Both the position numbers and the translations under genes were made by a program. From positions 1 to 8,428 of the forward strand of contig JAILOA010000106.1 in the NCBI GenBank assembly GCA_024691065.1: a stretch of 8,428 nt of DNA, in the 5' to 3' direction. Under the pieces are notes generated by a model, which worked only from the letters and a program-made list of their open reading frames with translations, ran no database searches and was not told the origin of the DNA. Positions 1-6,221 of the stretch are shown here, piece by piece (position 1 is the stretch's first letter; every line of letters starts with the position of its first letter). Source of the stretch: Lachnospiraceae bacterium (GTDB lineage: Bacteria; Bacillota; Clostridia; Lachnospirales; Lachnospiraceae).

Positions 1-33
1 TACCAAAAGCTTGATAATTCTTGGGAGTACAAT

Positions 34-900
34 ATGAAAAAAGAGGTTACTTTGGCTAAATCGGCCGGATTTTGCTTTGGAGTAGAGAGAGCGGTAAATA
101 TTTGTATAAAAGAAAGCGAAAAATACAAGGACAGTGATAAAAAGGTATTTACATTAGGACCGATTATACATAATGAAGAGGTAGTGAAGGATTTAAAACA
201 AAAAGGCATAGATGTGATTAATGAACCGGGTGAATTGAAAAATCCGCAAAATTCCGTAGTAATTATAAGATCTCATGGGGTTAAAAAGGCTATTATAGAC
301 GAACTTGAAAAAATGGGGGTTACCGTAGTAAGTGCGACCTGTCCTTTTGTTAGTAAAATCCATAATATTGCATTAAAAACCTATAATGATGGTGATCAGC
401 TTATAATCGTCGGAAGCAGGAATCATCCTGAGGTTATAGGAATTAACGGTTGGTGCAATGACACTGCAATTATTATAGAAAATGAGGAAGAAGCAAAGAA
501 TTTAAAGTTTGATAATAATAAAAAAGTGATAGTTGTTGCACAAACAACATTTAATTTTAGAAAATTTAAATATATAGTTGATATTTTGAAAAAAAATTGT
601 TATACTATTGTAGTTATGAATACAATTTGCAACGCTACCGAAGAACGACAGATTGAAGCAAAGGAAATTTCTGAAATTTCCGAAGCAATGTTGGTGATCG
701 GTGGAAAACATAGTTCGAACACCCAAAAACTCTATGAAATATGTAAAGAGAGGTGTCCGAATACACATTTTATACAGACACTTGATGACCTTAGCTCAGT
801 AGAGCTAGAATCTTTCCGTAGCGTGGGTATTACAGCAGGGGCATCTACCCCAAACAAAATAATTAAGGAGGTTCAATCATATGTCAGCAGAGAACAATGA
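34..900 (+). CDS. ispH: 4-hydroxy-3-methylbut-2-enyl diphosphate reductase (IspH)
   Basis: IspH is the [4Fe-4S] enzyme that reduces HMBPP to IPP and DMAPP, the final step of the cytosolic MEP isoprenoid pathway. The three cluster-binding cysteines are visible: C14 in GFCFGV, C103 in ATCPFV and C199 in NTICNAT. Substrate-pocket residues expected for the family also appear: H46, H81 (SHGV), H131 and E133 (HPEV), the QTT at 170-172, the HSSN at 226-229 and S271 (GASTP). At 288 residues it is a normal stand-alone IspH. The ATG at 34 follows a GGGAG ribosome-binding site at 23-27 with 6 nt spacing. Its 3' end overlaps the S1 gene by 20 bp in another frame; in many Clostridia the same two proteins are fused. 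No promoter is visible in the 33 bp before it, so it probably belongs to a longer operon that starts outside the window. Identification is secure. Confidence 0.97.
   Translation: MKKEVTLAKSAGFCFGVERAVNICIKESEKYKDSDKKVFTLGPIIHNEEVVKDLKQKGIDVINEPGELKNPQNSVVIIRSHGVKKAIIDELEKMGVTVVSATCPFVSKIHNIALKTYNDGDQLIIVGSRNHPEVIGINGWCNDTAIIIENEEEAKNLKFDNNKKVIVVAQTTFNFRKFKYIVDILKKNCYTIVVMNTICNATEERQIEAKEISEISEAMLVIGGKHSSNTQKLYEICKERCPNTHFIQTLDDLSSVELESFRSVGITAGASTPNKIIKEVQSYVSREQ
865..871 (+). promoter_or_regulatory. Strong ribosome-binding site for the S1 gene, inside ispH
   Basis: AAGGAGG lies 9 nt before the ATG at 881, within the last codons of ispH. It is a perfect Shine-Dalgarno sequence. It fixes the S1 start inside ispH and argues for separate initiation, not a frameshifted fusion. 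Confidence 0.9.
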
Positions 901-2131
901 ATTTGAACAATTATTAAATGATAGCGGAAGCTTGGTATCAATCCACAATGGACAGATTGTAGAAGGGACAGTTATTGATGTTAAAGAAGATGAAATTATC
1001 TTAAACATTAATTACAAGTGTGATGGTATTATTACTCGTGACGAGTATAGCAATCAGAGTGGAATCGACCTTACAGAGCTTGTTAAGGTTGGTGATACGA
1101 TTACAGCAAAGGTACTTAAGGTAAACGATAGCGAAGGTCAGGTGTTCCTTACTTACAAGCGTCTTGCTGCAGAAAAGAGCAATGAAAAGATTAAGGAAGC
1201 ATTTGAAAACGGTGAAGTTCTAACTGCTAAGGTTGAGAAAGTCAGCCAGGGTCTTCAGGTTATCGTTGATGAAACCAGAGTATTTATCCCTGCAAGTTTA
1301 GTATCAGATACTTTTGAGAAGAATCTTGATAAGTATTTGGGACAGGAAGTAAGCTTTAAGATTACTGAATTCAATCCTAAGAAGAGAAGAATTATCGGTG
1401 ACAGAAAGTCGCTTGTGGAAGCTGAGAAGAAGAAGCTTCATGATGAAGCTCTTGAGAGACTTAATGTTAATGATGTTGTTAAGGGAACCGTTAAGAATCT
1501 TACAGATTTCGGTGCATTCATTGATTTAGGTGGAATTGATGGTCTTCTTCATATCTCAGAGATGAGCTGGGGAAGAATCGAAAATCCTAAGAAAGTATTC
1601 CAGGTAGGTCAGGAAATTGAAGTACTTATTAAGGATATCAAGGGCGAGAAGATTGCTCTTACACTTAAATTCCCGGATAAGAATCCTTGGGCTAACGCAA
1701 GTGAAAAGTATGCAAAGGGTAATGTTGTAACCGGTAAGGTTGCACGTATGGCTGATTTCGGTGCATTTATCGAGCTTGAAGATGGAATTGATGCTCTTCT
1801 TCATGTATCACAGATTTCAAGAGAACGTATCGATAAGCCGGCTGATGTACTTTCAGTAGGTCAGGAAGTAGAAGCTAAGGTTGTTGATTTCAATGAGCCT
1901 GATCATAAGATTTCACTCAGTATTAAAGCTTTATTAAATGACAGAGCTAATGATGAAGAAGATGAAGCAGATGATGCTGCTAATACAGAGGATGAAGTTG
2001 TTTATGATTCCGCTGAGAAAGCTGCACCTGTAGAAGAAGCACCTGCAGAGGAAGCACCTGCGGAGGAAGCACCTGCGGAGGAAGCACCTGCAGAGGAAAC
2101 ACCGGCTGAGGAAGAAGCTACAGAAGAGTAA
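881..2131 (+). CDS. rpsA: Ribosomal protein S1-like protein, four S1 domains plus acidic tail
   Basis: This is an S1-type RNA-binding protein of 416 residues, expected to act on the 30S subunit or on mRNA in translation. Four OB-fold S1 repeats are visible at about residues 24-94, 110-177, 196-264 and 279-349. The last two carry the classic TDFGAFIDL/ADFGAFIEL and GLLHIS/ALLHVS motifs, while the second is divergent. Four domains is the usual arrangement in clostridial S1 homologues (E. coli has six). From about residue 354 the protein becomes an acidic tail ending in EAPAE repeats. Lysine is mostly AAG here but mostly AAA in the neighbouring genes, which suggests codon bias for high expression. 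It overlaps ispH by 20 bp and is followed by a strong terminator, so the two are probably co-transcribed. Whether it is essential, as S1 is in Gram-negatives, cannot be judged from sequence. Confidence 0.93.
   Translation: MSAENNEFEQLLNDSGSLVSIHNGQIVEGTVIDVKEDEIILNINYKCDGIITRDEYSNQSGIDLTELVKVGDTITAKVLKVNDSEGQVFLTYKRLAAEKSNEKIKEAFENGEVLTAKVEKVSQGLQVIVDETRVFIPASLVSDTFEKNLDKYLGQEVSFKITEFNPKKRRIIGDRKSLVEAEKKKLHDEALERLNVNDVVKGTVKNLTDFGAFIDLGGIDGLLHISEMSWGRIENPKKVFQVGQEIEVLIKDIKGEKIALTLKFPDKNPWANASEKYAKGNVVTGKVARMADFGAFIELEDGIDALLHVSQISRERIDKPADVLSVGQEVEAKVVDFNEPDHKISLSIKALLNDRANDEEDEADDAANTEDEVVYDSAEKAAPVEEAPAEEAPAEEAPAEEAPAEETPAEEEATEE
2036..2110 (+). repeat. 15-bp in-frame tandem repeat encoding EAPAE
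   Basis: Five tandem 15-bp units of the type GAAGCACCTGCAGAG encode EAPAE near the C-terminus of the S1-like protein. Units 2 and 3 are identical, units 1 and 4 are identical and differ from them by one silent base, and unit 5 is degenerate (ETPAE). The near-identity at DNA level implies recent expansion by slippage, and copy number may vary between strains. The encoded segment should be a disordered, highly acidic tail. Confidence 0.95.
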
Positions 2132-2241
2132 TTGGTATAACACAATATAAGATTTGTTTATGCTATTGTAAATCGTATTAAATAATCCATTTTTAATATT
2201 ATATGGATTTAATTATAAAAAGAGTTTACGGTTTTTAATTT

Positions 2242-2288
2242 AAAAAGGTGTGGTTACCTGTTATTTTAACAGGGATTGCACCTTTTTT
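2242..2288 (+). terminator. Rho-independent terminator after the ispH-S1 unit
   Basis: A nested hairpin has outer arms AAAAAGGTG (2242-2250) and CACCTTTTT (2279-2287) and inner arms CCTGTTA (2257-2263) and TAACAGG (2267-2273) around a TTT loop. The T-run at 2283-2288 serves as the U-tract. It lies 110 bp after the S1 stop codon. The outer arms are A-rich then T-rich, so it could also work on the other strand. The rest of the 243-bp gap (2132-2374) is AT-rich. It holds a weaker inverted repeat (AATCCAT at 2184-2190, ATGGATT at 2203-2209) with no T-run, and no convincing promoter. Confidence 0.88.
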
Positions 2289-2374
2289 GTACATTTTATA
2301 AAAGATAATACCTTTTGGGCATAGAATTATAACTTATTTTATTTTTTGGTTTTTATAAATGTTAGGATGAAAAG

Positions 2375-3151
2375 ATGGGAAATTACGAATTATTTAAGAA
2401 ACAAATAAAAGGTCTTATTGGTATTGATCTCAATTACTATAAGGAGCAACAAATGAAAAGGCGGATTGAGTCTCTTATCAGAAAGAATGCATGTAATTCT
2501 TATGAGGCTTATTTTGCAAAATTAACATCAAATAAGAGATTATTGGAAGAATTTGTTTCTTTTTTGACTATCAATGTTACTGAATTTTACAGGAATCCCG
2601 AACAATGGCAAATATTTGAGGATAGAATAGTTCCTTATTTGTTAAACAAGTTTGGAAAGATAATTAATATATGGAGTGCTGCCTGTTCAACAGGCGAAGA
2701 ACCATATACTGTAGCTATGATTTTATCAAAATATATACCTACTAATTTGATAAATATATATGCAACAGATATTGATGAAAGGGTGCTTGAAATAGCTAAA
2801 AACGGAATTTATTCCGATAAACAGGTTAAGAATGTACCCGGAGACATTTTAAACGATAACTTTATGCGTACAGCCAATAATAGTTTGAAAATCAGCGAAT
2901 CCATTAAAAAATGCGTTCATTATGAAAAGCATGATTTGTTAAAGGATAAATATCCTGAAGATATGCATTTGATAATTTGCAGGAATATGATGATTTATCT
3001 TACACAGGATGCCAAGATTGATATGTATAGAAATTTTAGGGATTCATTGGTTAAGGATGGATTGCTTTTTATAGGAAGTACTGAAAATATTATTCGCCCT
3101 CAGCAGTTTGGCTTTGATAATCAAACTACTTTCTTTTATAAGAAAAAATAA
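2375..3151 (+). CDS. cheR: CheR-type protein-glutamate O-methyltransferase
   Basis: CheR transfers a methyl group from S-adenosylmethionine to glutamates of methyl-accepting chemotaxis receptors and so sets adaptation. The 258 residues match a compact, full-length CheR with an N-terminal helical CheR_N region (about 1-65), the NVTEFYRN motif at 67-74, the SAM-binding loop SAACSTGEEPYT at 101-112, ATDID at 130-134, and CRNMMIYL at 202-209 (the family's CRNxxIYF). No TPR or C-terminal extension is fused. A short AGGA ribosome-binding site lies 7 nt before the ATG. No other chemotaxis gene is in the window, so it is detached from any cheA/cheW/cheB cluster. It is the first gene after a terminator, so it should have its own promoter in 2290-2374, but I cannot point to a convincing one. 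The ylxM-like gene begins 15 nt downstream, suggesting co-transcription. Confidence 0.93.
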   Translation: MGNYELFKKQIKGLIGIDLNYYKEQQMKRRIESLIRKNACNSYEAYFAKLTSNKRLLEEFVSFLTINVTEFYRNPEQWQIFEDRIVPYLLNKFGKIINIWSAACSTGEEPYTVAMILSKYIPTNLINIYATDIDERVLEIAKNGIYSDKQVKNVPGDILNDNFMRTANNSLKISESIKKCVHYEKHDLLKDKYPEDMHLIICRNMMIYLTQDAKIDMYRNFRDSLVKDGLLFIGSTENIIRPQQFGFDNQTTFFYKKK

Positions 3152-3166
3152 GGAATGTGATTAAAC

Positions 3167-3625
3167 ATGAAAAATAATGATATTTTGGAAAAACGAATAT
3201 ATCTCTCCATATTGTATGATTTCTACGGTCCTCTGTTAAAGGATGAATACAAGGAAATATTTGAGTTATATGTTATGGAAGATTATGGTATTTCCGAAAT
3301 AGCTAAATTGAAGGATAAAAGTCGTCAGGCAGTTTTTGAAACTATAAAGCGTGTGAGTGTAAAGCTCGAAAAGTATGAAGAAAAGCTTTGTTTATATAAA
3401 CGTTTTGAGGAAGAAAAACAAGTTATAAGGGATATTAAGTCCAGAATTCAGAATGTTTTTCGGGAAGATAGTGATAATGACAGTTTGAAATCTTTGGATG
3501 AAGATGTTTCTGTCGAGCAATGCATTGAATTAATAAATGAATTAACAAGAGAAAAAAAGGATATTAAAAATGCATTGGATGACATAATATCAGAGCTTGA
3601 ACAGATTATTGATGATGAGGGATAA
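3167..3625 (+). CDS. ylxM: YlxM-like (UPF0122) HTH protein with C-terminal extension
   Basis: Residues 1-85 match the YlxM/UPF0122 family: ILYDFYGPLL at 15-24, YVMEDYGISEIAKL at 35-48 and SRQAVFETIKR at 52-62, which form a sigma-70 region-4-like helix-turn-helix, then a charged helix. YlxM is normally encoded directly before ffh and is linked to the signal recognition particle pathway. Here the protein is 152 residues where the family is usually about 110-120. It carries an extra acidic, helix-rich tail (about 95-152) with heptad-like Leu/Ile spacing that may form a coiled coil. No ffh follows; the next gene is an RNase E/G homologue. The AAGGA at 3150-3154 is 12 nt from the ATG, rather far, so initiation may depend on coupling with cheR. 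Family membership is firm, but the function in this detached setting is unknown. Confidence 0.85.
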   Translation: MKNNDILEKRIYLSILYDFYGPLLKDEYKEIFELYVMEDYGISEIAKLKDKSRQAVFETIKRVSVKLEKYEEKLCLYKRFEEEKQVIRDIKSRIQNVFREDSDNDSLKSLDEDVSVEQCIELINELTREKKDIKNALDDIISELEQIIDDEG

Positions 3626-3734
3626 ATTGTATCCCGGCCGGAATGGGGCTTATGATAAGGAATATAATATATCCCGGACGGAGCAGATGTATATGATATA
3701 TAATATGTCCCGGACGGAACAGGCTTATGATTAA
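3612..3734 (+). CDS. Possible 40-codon ORF across the repeat block (doubtful)
   Basis: An ATG-ATG start overlaps the last 14 bases of the ylxM-like gene in another frame and stays open through all three GC-rich repeats to a TAA at 3732-3734, 9 nt before the RNase ATG. The product would contain two near-copies of the peptide YN(I/M)SRTEQ(M/A)Y. It is in the same frame as the RNase gene, separated from it by the stop and three codons. There is no good ribosome-binding site before 3612, so any translation would have to be by coupling from ylxM. I do not recognise it. It may simply be repeat DNA that happens to be open. Confidence 0.2.
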   Translation: MMRDKLYPGRNGAYDKEYNISRTEQMYMIYNMSRTEQAYD

Positions 3735-3746
3735 GGATTAATAATG
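3632..3746 (+). repeat. Three GC-rich 36-40-bp tandem repeats before the RNase gene
   Basis: Three units begin with TCCCGGMCGGA at 3632, 3672 and 3708 (unit lengths 40, 36 and about 39). Each continues through a purine-rich stretch to an AT-rich end: AATATAATATA, TATATAATATG and GGATTAATAATG. Units 1 and 3 also share CTTATGAT(T)AAGGA, which in unit 3 is the ribosome-binding site (AAGGA at 3733-3737) of the RNase gene, whose ATG ends the unit. The CCGG-rich cores stand out against the AT-rich surroundings, and the first contains the palindrome CCGGCCGG. They could be protein-binding sites, RNA structure or slippage products of the leader; the sequence does not decide. Confidence 0.88.
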
Positions 3747-4973
3747 ATTGCTATTGAGAAATATAATGATAAATATTTATGTGAATATTTTGAAGACGGT
3801 AAGGTTATAGATATTCATGTGGAAGATATTTATTCAGAAGATAAGATAAATATAGGTGATATTTATATCGGTAAGGTAAAAAATGTATTGAAAAATATAA
3901 ATGCCGCCTTTGTTGAATTTTATAACGGTGAAATGGGATATCTGCCTCTTGAAGAGGCAGCTTATTTAATTTATACACAAAGAAAGGCAGAAAACAGATT
4001 ACCTGTACAGGGAGATGAAATTTTAGTTCAGGTAAGAAAAGCCGCAAAAAAGAATAAATTAGTTACATTATCCGCTATTATTGAAATTACCGGTAAATTT
4101 TCGGTTATCAGATTGGGTGAAAAAGGATATTTTGTTTCTTCAAAAATTAAGGATATAGCTGTTAGAAAAGAAATAGAAGATGTTTTGGAAAAATATTCCG
4201 GAGATTTTTCGGGAAATTATATAAGTCCATTTAACGAAAAATATAAAAATCTTTTGAGCCCCGATTTAAAAATCATAGCCAGGACCAACAGTAAATATAA
4301 TATAAACGGACTTGAAGAGGAAATTAATAATTCTTTAAAATTGATGGAAAATATAATAGTCAGAGCTTTTTCACTGACAGTATTTTCATGTATAAGAAAA
4401 AATAATAATTGTTTCAGCCGTTTTATTAATAAATACGATGAAGATAAGATAGAAAATATTTTTACCGATTGTCCTGAGGTTATTGAATTTTTAAATGAAA
4501 GTGAAGGCATTAATAAAAATGATAAGATAGAATTCTGGGATGAAGAAAAAAGAGGTAGGATGGATACCGTTCTCAGAATGAGTCATGCCTTGGAAGAGGC
4601 TTTGAATAAAAAAGTCTGGCTTAAGAGTGGCGGTTATTTATTTATTGAACATACAGAGGCTTTATCAACTATTGATGTTAATACCGGTAAAAATCTGTCA
4701 AAAGTTTCAAAGTCCGGAAATATATTGAAAACCAATAAAGAAGCGGCAATCGAAGCTATGAGACAGATAAGGCTCAGGAATATTTCGGGTATTATAATTA
4801 TTGATTTTATAGATATGGCAGATAAAGCTGATAGAGATTATATATTTGATTTATTAAAACAAAAGGCCAGGGAAGATATATTGCAATGCGAAATAGTTGA
4901 TATTACCGCTTTGGGGCTTTTTGAAGTGACGAGAAAAAGAGAAGGAACCATGCTTTTGGAGAGCATTGGTTAG
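3744..4973 (+). CDS. rng: Ribonuclease E/G family endoribonuclease, lacking the zinc-link
   Basis: This is a 409-residue homologue of RNase G/E, which cleaves single-stranded AU-rich RNA in rRNA maturation and mRNA decay. An N-terminal S1 domain (about 36-108: IGDIYIGKVKNVL, AAFVEFYNGEMGYLPL) is followed by the RNase H-like and 5'-sensor region and then the DNase I-like catalytic domain. The Mg-binding residues are present: D311 and N313 in STIDVNTGKN and D354 in IIDFIDM. The protein stops at VTRKREGTMLLESIG, where E. coli RNase E and G continue into the CPxC zinc-link and small domain, so the usual dimer-of-dimers assembly may be altered. The next gene's ribosome-binding site overlaps this stop codon, so the end is not a sequencing artefact limited to the last bases. 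The start ATG has AAGGA 6 nt upstream. It probably forms an operon with the PHP gene. Confidence 0.9.
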   Translation: MIAIEKYNDKYLCEYFEDGKVIDIHVEDIYSEDKINIGDIYIGKVKNVLKNINAAFVEFYNGEMGYLPLEEAAYLIYTQRKAENRLPVQGDEILVQVRKAAKKNKLVTLSAIIEITGKFSVIRLGEKGYFVSSKIKDIAVRKEIEDVLEKYSGDFSGNYISPFNEKYKNLLSPDLKIIARTNSKYNINGLEEEINNSLKLMENIIVRAFSLTVFSCIRKNNNCFSRFINKYDEDKIENIFTDCPEVIEFLNESEGINKNDKIEFWDEEKRGRMDTVLRMSHALEEALNKKVWLKSGGYLFIEHTEALSTIDVNTGKNLSKVSKSGNILKTNKEAAIEAMRQIRLRNISGIIIIDFIDMADKADRDYIFDLLKQKAREDILQCEIVDITALGLFEVTRKREGTMLLESIG

Positions 4974-4977
4974 GTGA
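4972..4977 (+). promoter_or_regulatory. Ribosome-binding site deciding the PHP gene start
   Basis: AGGTGA overlaps the TAG stop of the RNase gene (4971-4973) and sits 5 nt before the ATG at 4983. This favours ATG 4983 over the in-frame GTG at 4974, which would lie within the ribosome-binding site itself. The arrangement suggests translational coupling. Confidence 0.75.
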
Positions 4978-4982
4978 TTGAA

Positions 4983-6014
4983 ATGATATTATCGGATAAT
5001 CATATGCATAGTTTTTTTTCAACAGACAGTGATGAACCAATGGAAGAACAGGTTAAGGGCGCTATAGAAAAGGGGCTTAAAAGTATTACATTTACAGATC
5101 ATTATGATATTGATTTTCCGTATGATGAGGAATATAAGGATAAGCCACAGCCTATATTTGTATTTGACATAGAGGCTTATCTTAAAGAGATAGAGAGACT
5201 TAAGTTAAAATATAAGGATAGGTTAATAATCCGTAAGGGGATTGAGCTTGGAATAAAAGAAGATATAAATGATAAGATAAATAAACAGGTAAATACTAAG
5301 GATTTTGATTTTATTATTCATTCGACTCATTTACTTTTTGGAATGGATCCTTATTATTTGAATTTTTGGGAGGGGAAGGATGTAAAATATACTTTGGAGC
5401 AGTATTTTTTAAGGGTTCTTTCCAATTTGGACGAATGGACTGATTATGATACTGTGGCACATCTGGATTATATTGTGAGATATATCCCTGAAATCAGAAA
5501 TTATATTAAAACTTATGATGATTTGAGCAAATCGGCAGGTGAAGGCGCTGATTGTAATTGTAATTTAAATGCTCACGATAATGATAATAATCATAGTGAT
5601 TATAATGTTACGGAAGTTTTTGATATTTTAAAAAGTAGTAACCATATTTCTTTGAGTGAAATTAATAAAATGCGGGATGAAGTTCTTCAAAAAATAAATG
5701 CTTATCTAATTAATATTTATAAGGATAATGAGCTTACGGTTAAGAAAATTCTGGATAAGATAATTGATAATAATAAATCTCTGGAGGTAAATACCGCAGG
5801 TTTTGCTTATAAGATTGGACACGCAAATCCGCATGAATTTGTTTTAAAAATGTATTATGAAATGGGCGGTCGAAGCATTACCATAGGTGCCGATGCGCAT
5901 TCAAAGGAAAAAATTGCTTTTGCCTTTGATAAAACAGAAGAGATATTAAAGGAAATAGGCTTTAACGGATATTATATATATACCGGAAGAAAAAGTGAAT
6001 TTATAAAATTTTAA
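4983..6014 (+). CDS. PHP-family phosphoesterase, histidinol-phosphatase-like, with internal insertion
   Basis: The 343-residue protein has the PHP metal-site motifs. Numbered from ATG 4983, these are H7 and H9 (DNHMHSF), H40 (TFTDHYD), E88 (GIELG), H113 and H116 (IIHSTH), H160 (VAHLDY), D304 and H306 (GADAH). It resembles the HisK/HisJ type of histidinol phosphatase, which removes phosphate from L-histidinol phosphate in histidine synthesis. That family is usually about 270 residues; here about 65 extra residues (about 182-250) separate HLDYIVRY from the LEVNTAG strand. The insert includes a low-complexity stretch rich in Asn, Asp and His (about 190-208). All metal ligands lie outside the insert, so activity may be kept. 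Other PHP proteins act on other phosphoesters, and no his gene is nearby, so the substrate is uncertain. It ends the operon at a hairpin. Confidence 0.85.
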   Translation: MILSDNHMHSFFSTDSDEPMEEQVKGAIEKGLKSITFTDHYDIDFPYDEEYKDKPQPIFVFDIEAYLKEIERLKLKYKDRLIIRKGIELGIKEDINDKINKQVNTKDFDFIIHSTHLLFGMDPYYLNFWEGKDVKYTLEQYFLRVLSNLDEWTDYDTVAHLDYIVRYIPEIRNYIKTYDDLSKSAGEGADCNCNLNAHDNDNNHSDYNVTEVFDILKSSNHISLSEINKMRDEVLQKINAYLINIYKDNELTVKKILDKIIDNNKSLEVNTAGFAYKIGHANPHEFVLKMYYEMGGRSITIGADAHSKEKIAFAFDKTEEILKEIGFNGYYIYTGRKSEFIKF

Positions 6015-6020
6015 TTCAGT

Positions 6021-6078
6021 CGGAGAAATCCCACGCCTATGTAAGGAGCTTAGAGGTAAGTGATTTCTCCGGATTTTT
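6021..6078 (+). terminator. Hairpin between convergent genes, probable terminator
   Basis: CGGAGAAATC (6021-6030) pairs perfectly with GATTTCTCCG (6062-6071), followed by TTTTT at 6074-6078. The 31-nt interior can fold further: CCT (6036-6038) with AGG (6054-6056), and TAAG (6042-6045) with CTTA (6049-6052). It begins 7 bp after the PHP gene stop and also lies downstream of the opposing small gene, so it may act for both strands, although the T-run on the - side is weak. The loop is longer than in ordinary terminators. Confidence 0.75.
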
Positions 6079-6221
6079 GATTATCATCTAAAAAAGATAT
6101 TTAATCTACATTTGAAACAGAAATCTAATCTTCATCTAAAACAAATATTTAATCTACATCTAAAACAGAAATCTAATTGTCTTCTAAAACAGTGATTTAA
6201 TCTTCATCTAAAACAGAGATC
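6078..6221 (-). repeat. Six 24-bp tandem units copied from the 3' end of the small gene
   Basis: Six contiguous 24-bp units start at 6078, 6102, 6126, 6150, 6174 and 6198. The typical + strand core is TAATCTWCATCTAAAACA. The unit ends alternate ATT/ATC down the array, and units at 6102 and 6150 differ by only two bases, so a 48-bp higher-order period is likely. On the - strand the first unit (6221-6198) is the last seven sense codons plus most of the stop of the small gene. Each later unit repeats that reading frame and again ends in a stop, in order TAA, TAG, TAA, TAG, TAA. The farthest unit has CAA in place of a stop. There are no spacers, so this is not a CRISPR array. Confidence 0.92.

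Noticed and set aside
1..37. End of an upstream gene overlapping the ispH start (open frame to TGA at 35-37)
   Set aside because: Only about 11 codons are visible, with nothing recognisable; another frame stops at 12-14, so no partial gene can be supported. A cmk gene would be typical here, but the sequence does not show it.
108..113. Loss of the RqcH tRNA-binding Asp (E110 of the protein, near 7992 on the - strand; coordinates here are residues)
   Set aside because: Glu is a conservative change and I believe GLERI is common in clostridial RqcH proteins, so it does not suggest loss of function.
1934..2143. Cys/Arg-rich open frame on the - strand
   Set aside because: It is the antisense shadow of the EAPAE repeats of the S1 gene; its CFLRR-like repetition comes only from the 15-bp units.
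2184..2209. Inverted repeat AATCCAT/ATGGATT as a second terminator
   Set aside because: The stem is AT-rich and only 7 bp, with a 12-nt loop and no T-run after it; the strong terminator at 2242-2288 suffices.
4974..4982. GTG 4974 as start of the PHP gene
   Set aside because: It lies inside the AGGTGA ribosome-binding site that is well placed for ATG 4983, and family members start close to the first metal motif.
6078..6221. CRISPR-like array
   Set aside because: The 24-bp units are contiguous with no unique spacers and match the 3' end of the adjacent gene; no cas genes are present.
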